From contig JAHZKS010000084.1 of NCBI GenBank assembly GCA_022600235.1, forward strand, positions 1 through 9,423: a stretch of DNA of 9,423 nucleotides, written 5' to 3'. Within the stretch, counting starts at the first letter, position 1; every line of letters begins with the position of its first letter. Below are positions 1 to 8,150 of this stretch, one piece after another. The notes beneath the pieces were generated by a model. That model ran no database searches. It was not told the DNA's origin and saw nothing but the letters and a program-made list of their open reading frames with translations. A program made the translations under genes and the position numbers. The DNA comes from Alphaproteobacteria bacterium (lineage in GTDB: Bacteria; Pseudomonadota; Alphaproteobacteria; Rickettsiales; JABSSG01).

Positions 1-1
1 A

Positions 2-526
2 GATATAGAAGATGGAATTTTAGAAGCTAGAGTTATATATAAACAAGATGCTGAAAATAATACTGCAATGGTTGGAACTGCACATATGTATAATTTCAAG
101 GCTGTGAAAACTCCTGTGATAACAAAGCTTATTTTATTATCTCCTTTTGGGATGATAAAGAAAAGCTTGCAAGGTAGCTCTCTAATCCCATTCCAACACA
201 TGGAAATACCTTTTACTTTTCAGAACAATAAAATTAGTATAAAAAATTCTTATGCAATAGGAAAAGTTTTATCTCTTGGATTGGAAGGGTCTGTAGATAG
301 AAAAACTTCTTTGATAAACATAAAAGGTAAAGTAATACCAAAAACAAAATTCAACACTGTACTAGCTAAGATGAAAGGTAAAAATGCTTCAACCACTGAG
401 AAACAAGGGTTTATATCAACAAATTTCTCTGTCAAAGGCACTATAGAAGAACCATCTGTAAATATGAATCCAGTAAGTGCAGCCATATCATTTCTTCTAA
501 GATTAAGTCCTATAGGTTTGGTATAA
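2..526 (+). CDS. AsmA/YhdP-like (DUF3971-type) envelope protein, C-terminal part; 5' end outside window
   Basis: The frame is open from position 2, upstream of the first ATG at 68, so this is the tail (about 174 codons) of a longer gene and not a 152-residue protein. The visible part matches the C-terminal region of AsmA-like/DUF3971 proteins: a 'G.A.MYNFKAVKTPVITKLI' segment, then 'SPFGMIKKSLQGSSLIPF', a beta-rich stretch with 'YAIGKVLSLGLEGSVD', 'INIKGKVIPKTKFNTVL', and a final 'GTIEEPSVNMNPVSA' before a hydrophobic end. Family members are large envelope proteins with an N-terminal membrane anchor. AsmA/YhdP/TamB relatives are implicated in outer-membrane homeostasis and lipid transport between membranes. 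The domain assignment is by pattern recognition; the substrate is unknown. The transporter gene starts 4 bases after the stop, so the two are probably co-transcribed. Confidence 0.7.
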   Translation, partial: DIEDGILEARVIYKQDAENNTAMVGTAHMYNFKAVKTPVITKLILLSPFGMIKKSLQGSSLIPFQHMEIPFTFQNNKISIKNSYAIGKVLSLGLEGSVDRKTSLINIKGKVIPKTKFNTVLAKMKGKNASTTEKQGFISTNFSVKGTIEEPSVNMNPVSAAISFLLRLSPIGLV

Positions 527-530
527 AAAC

Positions 531-1405
531 ATGATAACTGTAAAAAACACATCCCAGATATATGGTATTTTATCCAAGATAATAAACCTATTCATTTATT
601 CCCTGATCTCAATAATAATCAAACTCTCTTTATCTCATTTACATCCTTTTCAAATAGTATTCCTAATGAATATTACAGGGCTTGTATTAACATCAGCAAT
701 TTTATTATTCAAGAGAAACACTATTATCCCTAACAACATCTCAAAAACTTATTTTACTCGTGGCATAGTTTTTACCTTAGGTATTATATGTTGGATTCTA
801 TCTCTAAAATTCATACCGATAACTGAGGCTACAGCAATTAGTTATCTTACACCCATTATGGCAGGGATATTTGCATCCTTATTATTTAAAGAGAATTTAA
901 ATAAGCATATTATAATATCATTACTAATAAGCATATTAGGTATGGTAATTATTTTAAAACCTTTCCAGAACGTTATCTTAGCGAACGGTGTCTCCCTTGC
1001 AATATTATCTGCAATCTCATGGGCAGCGCATGATGTTATAGTCAAATTACAAACACGCACAGAATCCTGGTTAAAGCAATCTCATACAATGTTCTTTATT
1101 GTTTCTGTTTTCACATTACCTATGGCTGCTTATGTCTGGGCCCCTATTCAATTACACTATTTCCTGCTTGCAATACTAATTGGATTATTATCTGTGATTA
1201 ATAAATTTTTCTTGGTAAACGCTTTATCTAAAGCAGAACTAGTAATTTTAGCACCTGTAACATTTTTAAGATTAGTATTCACTGCTTTAATGGCTTACAT
1301 AGCATTTGGTGAAATAATAGATATATACAGTATTATAGGAGTAGTTCTTATAATATGTTCTACTTTATTTATGCTAAAGACAGTAAGGATTAAGAAAAAT
1401 ACTAA

Positions 1406-1427
<22 letters not shown>
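531..1427 (+). CDS. EamA-family (DMT superfamily) 10-TM transporter
   Basis: A 298-residue, highly hydrophobic inner-membrane protein with the two-repeat layout of EamA/drug-metabolite transporters. Repeat 1 (about residues 12-143) ends with the typical block 'FIPITEATAISYLTPIMAG' (95-113), an acidic 'FKENL' (119-123) and 'LGMVIILKP' (136-144). Repeat 2 (about 152-284) contains 'LSKAELVILAPVTFLRLVF' (232-250) and 'FGEIID' (259-264). The length is normal for the family (about 280-310). The ATG at 531 lies 4 bases after the preceding stop; no Shine-Dalgarno sequence is visible. The substrate cannot be read from sequence: relatives move amino acids, nucleotide sugars, drugs, or S-adenosylmethionine in Rickettsia. 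The last seven codons and the TGA (1404-1427) lie on the antisense strand of the tRNA-Ile gene, so the C-terminal tail NGGSGKS is dictated by tRNA sequence. Confidence 0.85.
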
Positions 1428-1482
<55 letters not shown>

Positions 1483-1506
1483 CAATAGTATTTCGTTAGC
1501 CGCTTG

Positions 1507-1535
1507 ATAATTAATCGTTTGACACGAAAAGTCAA
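1507..1535 (-). promoter_or_regulatory. Candidate sigma70-type promoter for tRNA-Ile
   Basis: On the minus strand, TTGACT (1535-1530, 5 of 6 matches to the -35 consensus) is followed after exactly 17 bases by AATTAT (1512-1507, 4 of 6 matches to the -10 consensus). Transcription would begin near 1500, leaving a leader of about 18 bases before the mature tRNA 5' end at 1482. The position, spacing and orientation are all right for the tRNA. The U-tract of the hairpin entry immediately upstream touches the -35 box. Confidence 0.5.
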
Positions 1536-1574
1536 GAAAAACCAAATTTTATTGTCGATCCAATAAAATTCTGG
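1534..1574 (-). terminator. AT-rich hairpin plus U-tract, probable rho-independent terminator on the minus strand
   Basis: A perfect 10-base inverted repeat (1545-1554 against 1561-1570) encloses a 6-base loop. It extends by three more pairs (CCA 1542-1544 with TGG 1572-1574) across a single bulged C at 1571. Read on the minus strand, the stem is followed directly by TTTTTCTT (1541-1534), as in an intrinsic terminator. On the plus strand no T-run follows. No minus-strand gene ends nearby; the nearest upstream minus-strand gene is rodZ, ending at 2540 without a terminator of its own. It may therefore stop transcription arriving through ispH and insulate the tRNA promoter. The stem is mostly A-T, so its strength is uncertain. 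It could instead be an operator for ispH, since it overlaps the -35 and spacer of that promoter candidate. Confidence 0.5.
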
Positions 1575-1580
1575 TATATA
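1552..1580 (+). promoter_or_regulatory. Candidate promoter for ispH, extended -10, possibly leaderless
   Basis: TTGTCG (1552-1557, 4 of 6) and TATATA (1575-1580, 4 of 6) are separated by 17 bases, and the -10 is preceded by TGG, an extended -10 (TGn) element. Only 6 bases separate the -10 from the ATG at 1587, so a start 7 bases after the -10 would fall on the A of the start codon. This implies a leaderless mRNA, in line with the missing Shine-Dalgarno sequence. The -35 lies inside the hairpin at 1542-1574. AT-rich sequence makes chance matches likely. Confidence 0.35.
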
Positions 1581-1586
1581 GATTAT

Positions 1587-2543
1587 ATGATAAAAACAGA
1601 CACAGATACAAAAAAACAACTAAACGTCATACTTGTAGCGCCACGAGGATTCTGTGCTGGAGTAGAAAGAGCTGTACTAATTGTAGAGAAAGCTCTAGAA
1701 AAATATGGCCCACCTATATATGTGCGACATGAAATAGTGCATAATAAATATGTTGTTGAAACCTTAAAGAAAAAAGGTGCAATCTTCGTAGAAAACACTT
1801 CAGAGATTCCTTATGGTGCAAGAACAATATTTAGTGCACACGGTGTATCTGACCGAGTAGAAGAAGAAGCTAAAGAAAGAAACTTGCCAGTAATAGATGC
1901 AACATGCCCTCTAGTAACAAAAGTGCACTTAGCTGCCCAAAAACATGAGTCTTTAGGAAAACAGATTATTATGATCGGGCACAAAGGACATGCAGAAGTA
2001 GAAGGAACAACTGGTAAAGTAAAACAAGATGTTGATGTAATATCATCAAAAGAAGAAGTATGGAATCTTACAGTAAAAGAGCCTGATAATTTAGCATATG
2101 TCACTCAAACTACACTAAGCGTAGATGACACAAGTCAAATTATTGATGAATTAAAAAAAAGATTCCCAAAAATAACAGGGCCTAGTTCTCAGGATATATG
2201 CTACGCAACACAAAACAGACAAAATGCAGTACGTCTTCTTGCAAACGAAGTAGATGTTATCTTGGTAGTTGGAGCACAAAATAGTTCTAACTCAAATAGA
2301 CTGAAAGACTTAGGAGAAGAATTATCAACACCCTCATATCTAATAGATAGTGCAGAAAAAATAGAATTATCTTGGCTAGAAAATATTAATTCTGTTGGAA
2401 TCACTGCAGGAGCATCAGCACCTGAAGTTTTGGTTCAAGAAGTAGTAAATAAACTAAAGAAATTCTTTGATATATCTCTGAAAGAATTAACGGATAAAAA
2501 AGAAAATATTCACTTCAAACTTCCATTAGAAGTGAGAGCTTAA
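1587..2543 (+). CDS. ispH: 4-hydroxy-3-methylbut-2-enyl diphosphate reductase (IspH/LytB)
   Basis: Cytoplasmic [4Fe-4S] enzyme of the last MEP-pathway step, converting HMBPP to IPP and DMAPP with two electrons. The 318-residue length fits the family. All three cluster cysteines are present: C23 in 'APRGFCAGVERA', C107 in 'DATCPLV' and C205 in 'DICYATQNRQ'. The substrate-binding residues are also there: H52 ('HEIVHN'), H85 ('SAHGVS'), H135 and E137 ('GHKGHAEVEGT'), the 'YVTQTTLS' block (171-178), 'NSSNSNRL' (232-239) and 'AGASAPE' (274-280). The start at 1587 is the only ATG before the first core motif, and no GTG or TTG lies between; it gives a short polar N-terminal extension relative to E. 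coli IspH. The gene ends tail to tail with rodZ, overlapping by 4 bases. No other MEP gene is in the window. Confidence 0.97.
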   Translation: MIKTDTDTKKQLNVILVAPRGFCAGVERAVLIVEKALEKYGPPIYVRHEIVHNKYVVETLKKKGAIFVENTSEIPYGARTIFSAHGVSDRVEEEAKERNLPVIDATCPLVTKVHLAAQKHESLGKQIIMIGHKGHAEVEGTTGKVKQDVDVISSKEEVWNLTVKEPDNLAYVTQTTLSVDDTSQIIDELKKRFPKITGPSSQDICYATQNRQNAVRLLANEVDVILVVGAQNSSNSNRLKDLGEELSTPSYLIDSAEKIELSWLENINSVGITAGASAPEVLVQEVVNKLKKFFDISLKELTDKKENIHFKLPLEVRA

Positions 2544-3295
2544 TTTTTCTCTTGTAGAACTTCAATAGCAGATGATATTCTGGTTTTCACTGAAATATCT
2601 TTATACCCTTCTGGTAAATCTTTTCTTTCACCTATCCTTATAAAGGCTTCATCAATTACTTCACCATCATTATCTAAAAAAGTAACCATTGTTGAATCGT
2701 TTGCCACTACAAACGCTTTATTAGCGTTTGATGATATGTTTTGAATTAAATATTCATCATTACTGATTTTTGTAATTGTAATATCTTCAGCGCTATCTTC
2801 TTTATTCGCATCTACTTCTTGACTACTAGAACTATCTGCACTAGTAAGATCCACTGCTGAATCTGCAGAAGACATATCTGAAGATTCAATAGAGTTTCTA
2901 TTAAAGATAACAAATAGTACCACCACTACTGCAACAGTTGTAAATGCCGCAGCTGCAATTTTAATATACTTAGGATTCTGAACCGCATGAATAAGTTGAT
3001 CTTTTAAAGATGTATTGTCTTCACTTGCAGCATCTCCATCTATCACTTTTTCATCTTGATCTAACGATTCTTCTTCTCCATTCTTGAAAGCAGTAATTCT
3101 TTTTTCAATATCCACTCTTAAATGTTTTGCATACAAGCGAATGTAACCAAGAGTGAATACATCTGGTGGCAAATCATTATTATCTTCTATATTACGCAAG
3201 TATTCTTCTTTTACTCTTAGCTTCTCAGAAATTTGGGCCAATGTTAAATTCCTTTTCTCCCTTACTTCCTTCAAATATTTTCCTATTTCACTCAT
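2540..3295 (-). CDS. rodZ: RodZ-like membrane protein with N-terminal helix-turn-helix
   Basis: A 251-residue bitopic protein with RodZ architecture. A cytoplasmic HTH_25/Xre-type domain occupies about residues 3-70 ('LTLAQISEKLRVKEEYLRNI', then 'LPPDVFTLGYIRLYAKHL'). An acidic linker (72-100) leads to one transmembrane helix (about 111-132), followed by a Ser/Asp/Glu-rich low-complexity linker (133-172). A beta-rich C-terminal domain (172-249, DUF4115 type) contains 'STMVTFLDNDGEVIDEAFI'. RodZ couples MreB filaments to the cell-wall elongation machinery; the HTH contacts MreB and does not act as a classical repressor. It is shorter than E. coli RodZ (337 residues), mostly in the linker and periplasmic part. 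It starts 9 bases after the glutamate dehydrogenase stop codon, so the two are probably one transcript. Its 3' end overlaps ispH. Whether this organism has MreB cannot be seen here. Confidence 0.85.
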   Translation of the reverse strand: MSEIGKYLKEVREKRNLTLAQISEKLRVKEEYLRNIEDNNDLPPDVFTLGYIRLYAKHLRVDIEKRITAFKNGEEESLDQDEKVIDGDAASEDNTSLKDQLIHAVQNPKYIKIAAAAFTTVAVVVVLFVIFNRNSIESSDMSSADSAVDLTSADSSSSQEVDANKEDSAEDITITKISNDEYLIQNISSNANKAFVVANDSTMVTFLDNDGEVIDEAFIRIGERKDLPEGYKDISVKTRISSAIEVLQEKN

Positions 3296-3304
3296 ACAGA
3301 ACCA

Positions 3305-6300
3305 CTAATTTATTAATATACTACTCTGTTTAGTTGCAACAATCAATTTCGCTGAGTCAATATCTTCTAAACATTGTATAGATTTGATAAATTCACTAAA
3401 TACCAGGACTTCTCTGTTATTTCTTTGCAACCATTTGCTAATTTTAGCTTTAATATTAGGAGCAGATATCTTAGCTACTTTTAATGTGACCTCACGTTGC
3501 TGGTCATATATATCATCTTTTAAAGCCTTTATTAACATACGTTCCCAATATCCATCTTGGGATAATTGATCTGATTTTGTGTGCAGCCAATTATAATGTA
3601 GCTTCTCCCCTAAATCGAAATATATTTTTCCTACATCTATAAAAGAAAGGTCCGTTTTATTTGCAACTTCTACAATATCCATAGCAGAATGCATAGGAGA
3701 TAAACAAGACACCTTAGAAGCAATAGATTTTGAAACTTTTTGACATGAGAAATAATGATTTCTATCCTCATAATTGTTTTTTGTTGATCCAACAAATAGT
3801 CCTTCTGCTTTATCAAATAGCTTTGCAACACCTGTTTTGAATTTCTCTATCACATCAGATACATTTAGCGGCTGAGGTTTATTACGTAAGAACCAGAATA
3901 TTGCTCTCTGCAAGAACATTCGTACCTCACAGAATAGTTCTATTTTTATAGAATATTGGCTAACCTTTTCTATCTCTTGCCACAATTTTTCTATTTCAAA
4001 CACTTCCCAAACTACACTATATGCTCTTGCTATATCGCAACCATTAAGACCAGTATATTCTTGAGCACTGTGGAAAAAATATGGCCCCACATGATCTATA
4101 ATATTGTTAGACACAATCGCTGAGATAATCTCTTTTTTCAGCTGATGATTAATAATGTAGTCTTTAAATTTATCACGCATTTTTGTTGGAAAATAAGCAA
4201 GCAAGAACTTCTCATAATACGTATTTTGAGGTAAAGAAGAATCAATTAAACTTTCATACACAGATCTTTTACTATAAGCAGTCAGAACAGATATCTCGGG
4301 TCTAGAAAAACCTAACCTATCTTGGTGTCTCCTTGAAATCTCGTTTTTCATAGGTAGATATTCTAGCTCTGAATCTAAATCAACTTTATCTTCGAGAATA
4401 CCTATTAATTTAGTATAAAACTCAAAGTGAGTTACACTGTTATTTATTGATATAGAAATACTCTGATTCTGAGAAAGATCATGATGTAGTACAAGCGACG
4501 CCACTTCATCTTGCATAGATGAGAGAACCTTATCTCTATTATTTTTTGTAATCTTCTTGTCTACTACCGCAGCATCTAAAGCAATCTTAATATTTACCTC
4601 ATGGTCTGAGCAATTTACTCCTGCAGAGTTATCAATAAAGTCTGCATTCACCAAACCACCCTTAAAAGCATACTCAATTCTACCTAACTGTGTAAATCCT
4701 AGGTTCCCTCCTTCACCTACAACCTTACATTGTAAACTACTACCATTTACTCTTACTGAATCATTACTCTTATTTCCTATCTCATCGTTTATCTCACGCT
4801 CTGCTTTCACATATGTTCCTATGCCACCGTTCCAAAGCAGATCTACCTTCGCAGTCAATATAGATCTTATCAAACAATCTGGATCCAATGAATCTTGCTT
4901 TATACCAAAAAGATTTTTCATCTCATTAGATATCTTGATAGATTTTGCGCTCCTCTCAAATACTCCACCGCCTTTAGATATCAATTCTTTTTTGTAATCA
5001 CTCCAGTTTGATCTAGGTAAATCAAATAACCTCTTTCTCTCTTTATAACTCTTACTTGCATCAGGAGTAGGATCTACGAATATATGTAAATGATTGAAAG
5101 CAGCAACTAACTTAATACACTTCGAAAGAAGCATACCGTTGCCAAATACATCACCTGACATATCTCCAATACCCACAGCAGTGAACTCTTCTTTCTGAAT
5201 ATCAATTCCTAATTTTGTAAAATGTTCTGTTACAGAAACCCAGGCACCACGGGCTGTTATACCCATTTTCTTATGGTCATAACCATATTCCCCACCAGAA
5301 GCAAATGCATCACCAAGCCAAAAATTATACTCCTGTGAAACAGCGTTTGCAGTATCAGAGAAAGTTGCAGTACCTTTGTCAGCTGCGACTACTAAGTAAG
5401 GGTCATCACCATCAAAACACTGAACCTGGCTTGGCTTTACTATTTTCCCCAACACTATATTGTCTGTAATATCCAGCATCCCTCTTAAAAATGTTTTATA
5501 ACATTCAACACCAGCATTCATGAATTCTTCTCGTGTTTTAAAATCTTCAGCATTCTTTACGAGAAAACCACCTTTTGCACCATCAGGAACTATTATTGAG
5601 TTTTTAGTCATCTGAGCTTTCATTAAACCTAGAACTTCTGTTCTATAATCTTCTACCCTGTCAGACCACCTTAGACCTCCTCTAGAGATTTTTCCTCCAC
5701 GCAAATGTACACCTTCCATTTTTACAGAATAAACAAAGATCTCAGCATAAGCTTTTGGCAAAGGTAATTCAGATATGTTTTTAGAATCAAATTTGAAAGA
5801 TATATAATCTCTAAAGCCTCCTTCATTATCTTGCTTAAAATAGTTTGTTCTTAAAGTTCGTTTAATTAACTCTAAAAACTTCTGTAAAACTTTATCTTCG
5901 GAACTATTAGAAACTCTAAAAAGAGCAGATTTGATTTTCTTCTCAATTTGGGCAGAAGACTCTTTATCATAATTCTCAGGATGCAACCTAGAGTAAAAAT
6001 AGTCGATAATCAGCTTTGTAATATTACCGTTTTTAACAAGAGTAGATTTTATAAAAGCTTGGCTATATACAAATTTAATTTGCAACATATAGCGACAATA
6101 AGCATCTAAAAGAAAAATCTCTCTCCATGTCAAACCAACTTTCAGAGCAAGGTTATTAATTAAGTTATTACGTATCTTCCCTTGAAATACCGCCTCTATA
6201 ACATTTTGAATATTATCCCTGATCTCGTTTAAATCATAATTTGCAGAAACCATTAGAGAAAAATCCTGTATCACAACCGGCTGCAGAGAAATAGCTGTAT

Positions 6301-8050
6301 TTACTCTGAATACATTCTCCTCTATCGTACAAAAGCCCATATTCTCTATAATAGGCATCACTTTGTGTAGATCAACTTTGCTCTCCAAATTATAGGTCTT
6401 TAGACTAAAATTTTTAGGGTTGGCATTTCTTTTTTTACACAAATTAAATAGAGGCTTAGCATCCATCAGAGCCTGATTCACATATTCCATATCATCCACT
6501 GCATCTTCTACAGAGAACTTTAGTTTATAGTTTGCTGGAAATGCTTTTCTATACATCCTCAACAAATTGTTAGTATGCTCAATCCCAAATTTTCTCTCTA
6601 TGAAAACATCAAGATTCTCATCCCATCTTTTTGTGACATCATCTAATTTTTGCTCAATCTTATGCATGTCAGCTCTCATCTTTCTATTATCACTAACACG
6701 CATAGCAATATGAATATAAGCCAAGCCCATAATAGAAAAGCGCAGAGTACTATGTACAAACCTCCCTTTTATATTTTCGCTTATAATAGATTGAACCCTC
6801 TCAACTATATCAGACGTAACCCTGGATTTAGGAAAGAACACCAGTAAGTTCATAAAAAACTTACAACGGTTTTCCCTGGCAAAAAACAAAACCCTAGGAT
6901 TGTTTAGAGATGATATAATCATCATAGTCATTAAAAACAATTCGTCTTCAGACAACTGGAATAACTCGTCTCTAGGAAGAGTTTCAATAATACTGAATAG
7001 CTCTTTCTGATTAAAACTAGTTTCATGAAAACCAGCTTTTCTTACGACAGCATCAACCTTATACCTGATTATTGGAATCTGGTTAACACTTTGATAGTCA
7101 AGCCTAGTAGCAAACAAACCAAAGAAGACTCTTGCTTTTATTGGCTTGTTATTCTTGCCTCTCTTCACTACACATATGTAATCTAGATTTGTTCTTCTGT
7201 GCACAGGTGATATTTCCCTAGTTTTTCCTATCGTAACTTTCTCATCACCTACTAGAAAATTATTAGCTCCAAAGACATCACTAGCTATAGCTGAATGAAA
7301 ATCGGAAGTTTCCATCTTTACAATACCAAGAGAAGAATTTCTTACAGCCTCAACTCCCTTCCCAGAAGTTGAAAACTTATATTCTCTGTACCCTATAAAT
7401 GTGAAATTCTCACTCCTAAGCCACCTTAAAAATTCTTTATCTTCATTATTAGATTCAGACTCCAAAAACCAACTATTAGCTTCATCTAATTTCTTAAGCG
7501 TTGGCTGCCAATCTGCAGACGTTACCCTAGTATAAGAAAGAATTTTATTGAGTTTAGATTCCAAATCTTCTATATACCCTTCTTCTTTAAGCAAGGAAAC
7601 TTTTATATATATTGCAGACTCATTAGGAGGATTATTTTCATCAGATTCTTTAATGCTTTGAACCTTTCCCTTAGCATCCCTATTAACACATAATAAAGCA
7701 TTAATTCTGTGCTTTACTTTGTATTTACGCTTATTAAAGAACTCTGTTAAAGAATCAACAATAAATGGCATATCATCATTGATAATAGCAATAATTACAC
7801 TCACACCCTCAGCATCAGAACTCGCTTCTAACTCTTCAATTTTAATATGGTGTTTTTTTGGCTGCTTTTTTGAAACTTCACTATATACAAACGTAGAAAT
7901 TTGTGTGAACTCCTCCACGTCATAGAATTTTTTGTCATCTATAGGTATATAAGAGTAGAAAGACTCAACAAAGCCTTTAAACAAACTATCACCTTTATAA
8001 TGCGCAGCTTTATCAATAATCTTACGTTTTATGTTACTATTCTCGAACAT
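3305..8050 (-). CDS. NAD-specific glutamate dehydrogenase, large (about 180 kDa, L_1600) type
   Basis: Oxidatively deaminates glutamate to 2-oxoglutarate and ammonium with NAD+, feeding amino-acid carbon into the TCA cycle. The 1581-residue length matches the bacterial 180-kDa class (called gdhB, gdh2 or gdhZ in different species). The N-terminal regulatory region has an ACT-like 'NDDMPFIVDS' (91-100). The catalytic core includes 'GVHLRGGKISRGGLRWSDR' (ending at residue 798), 'EVLGLMKAQM', and the glycine-rich 'GAKGGF' (824-829). The nucleotide-binding part has 'GIGDMSGDVFGNG' (960-972) and then 'HIFVDPTPD' and 'RLFDLPRSNW'. The C-terminal helical region continues to the end without interruption, so the gene looks intact. 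The ATG at 8048-8050 follows a candidate promoter and has no Shine-Dalgarno sequence. It is likely the first gene of a two-gene unit with rodZ. In host-associated bacteria, glutamate is often the main carbon source. Confidence 0.97.
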   Translation of the reverse strand: MFENSNIKRKIIDKAAHYKGDSLFKGFVESFYSYIPIDDKKFYDVEEFTQISTFVYSEVSKKQPKKHHIKIEELEASSDAEGVSVIIAIINDDMPFIVDSLTEFFNKRKYKVKHRINALLCVNRDAKGKVQSIKESDENNPPNESAIYIKVSLLKEEGYIEDLESKLNKILSYTRVTSADWQPTLKKLDEANSWFLESESNNEDKEFLRWLRSENFTFIGYREYKFSTSGKGVEAVRNSSLGIVKMETSDFHSAIASDVFGANNFLVGDEKVTIGKTREISPVHRRTNLDYICVVKRGKNNKPIKARVFFGLFATRLDYQSVNQIPIIRYKVDAVVRKAGFHETSFNQKELFSIIETLPRDELFQLSEDELFLMTMMIISSLNNPRVLFFARENRCKFFMNLLVFFPKSRVTSDIVERVQSIISENIKGRFVHSTLRFSIMGLAYIHIAMRVSDNRKMRADMHKIEQKLDDVTKRWDENLDVFIERKFGIEHTNNLLRMYRKAFPANYKLKFSVEDAVDDMEYVNQALMDAKPLFNLCKKRNANPKNFSLKTYNLESKVDLHKVMPIIENMGFCTIEENVFRVNTAISLQPVVIQDFSLMVSANYDLNEIRDNIQNVIEAVFQGKIRNNLINNLALKVGLTWREIFLLDAYCRYMLQIKFVYSQAFIKSTLVKNGNITKLIIDYFYSRLHPENYDKESSAQIEKKIKSALFRVSNSSEDKVLQKFLELIKRTLRTNYFKQDNEGGFRDYISFKFDSKNISELPLPKAYAEIFVYSVKMEGVHLRGGKISRGGLRWSDRVEDYRTEVLGLMKAQMTKNSIIVPDGAKGGFLVKNAEDFKTREEFMNAGVECYKTFLRGMLDITDNIVLGKIVKPSQVQCFDGDDPYLVVAADKGTATFSDTANAVSQEYNFWLGDAFASGGEYGYDHKKMGITARGAWVSVTEHFTKLGIDIQKEEFTAVGIGDMSGDVFGNGMLLSKCIKLVAAFNHLHIFVDPTPDASKSYKERKRLFDLPRSNWSDYKKELISKGGGVFERSAKSIKISNEMKNLFGIKQDSLDPDCLIRSILTAKVDLLWNGGIGTYVKAEREINDEIGNKSNDSVRVNGSSLQCKVVGEGGNLGFTQLGRIEYAFKGGLVNADFIDNSAGVNCSDHEVNIKIALDAAVVDKKITKNNRDKVLSSMQDEVASLVLHHDLSQNQSISISINNSVTHFEFYTKLIGILEDKVDLDSELEYLPMKNEISRRHQDRLGFSRPEISVLTAYSKRSVYESLIDSSLPQNTYYEKFLLAYFPTKMRDKFKDYIINHQLKKEIISAIVSNNIIDHVGPYFFHSAQEYTGLNGCDIARAYSVVWEVFEIEKLWQEIEKVSQYSIKIELFCEVRMFLQRAIFWFLRNKPQPLNVSDVIEKFKTGVAKLFDKAEGLFVGSTKNNYEDRNHYFSCQKVSKSIASKVSCLSPMHSAMDIVEVANKTDLSFIDVGKIYFDLGEKLHYNWLHTKSDQLSQDGYWERMLIKALKDDIYDQQREVTLKVAKISAPNIKAKISKWLQRNNREVLVFSEFIKSIQCLEDIDSAKLIVATKQSSILIN

Positions 8051-8079
8051 ATGTGCTACAATCGCCCGCCTATTAAGAT

Positions 8080-8109
8080 CTTATCATTCGTATGCATTTT
8101 TAATGTAAA
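8080..8109 (-). promoter_or_regulatory. Candidate sigma70-type promoter for the glutamate dehydrogenase-rodZ unit
   Basis: On the minus strand TTTACA (8109-8104, 5 of 6) and GATAAG (8085-8080, 4 of 6) are separated by 18 bases. Transcription would start near 8073, giving a leader of about 22 bases before the ATG. A perfect 10-base palindrome (TAAGATCTTA, 8074-8083) overlaps the -10 and the predicted start point and could be an operator. It could equally be chance in AT-rich DNA. Confidence 0.35.
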
Positions 8110-8138
8110 GAAATTCATCTCACCAATAAATGATACAG

Positions 8139-8144
8139 TATATA
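8139..8144 (+). promoter_or_regulatory. Possible -10 element for mnmE (weak)
   Basis: TATATA sits exactly 6 bases before the mnmE ATG, the same geometry as in front of ispH. I find no convincing -35 box upstream; the best stretch near 8114-8119 (TTCATC) matches the consensus poorly. An overlapping TATAAC at 8143-8148 is an alternative. The parallel with ispH is the main reason to list it. Confidence 0.2.
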
Positions 8145-8150
8145 TAACTT

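Noticed and set aside
1519..1548. Plus-strand promoter for ispH using TTGACA at 1519-1524
   Set aside because: No hexamer at 16-19 bases downstream matches the -10 consensus at more than about three positions. The TTGTCG/TGG-TATATA pair nearer the gene is better.
4557..4997. 146-codon plus-strand open frame inside the GDH gene
   Set aside because: It lies wholly antisense to the conserved GDH catalytic region, resembles no family I know, and its open length follows from the codon pattern of the real gene. The other antisense frames in GDH, ispH, the transporter, mnmE and the AsmA-like gene were rejected on the same grounds.
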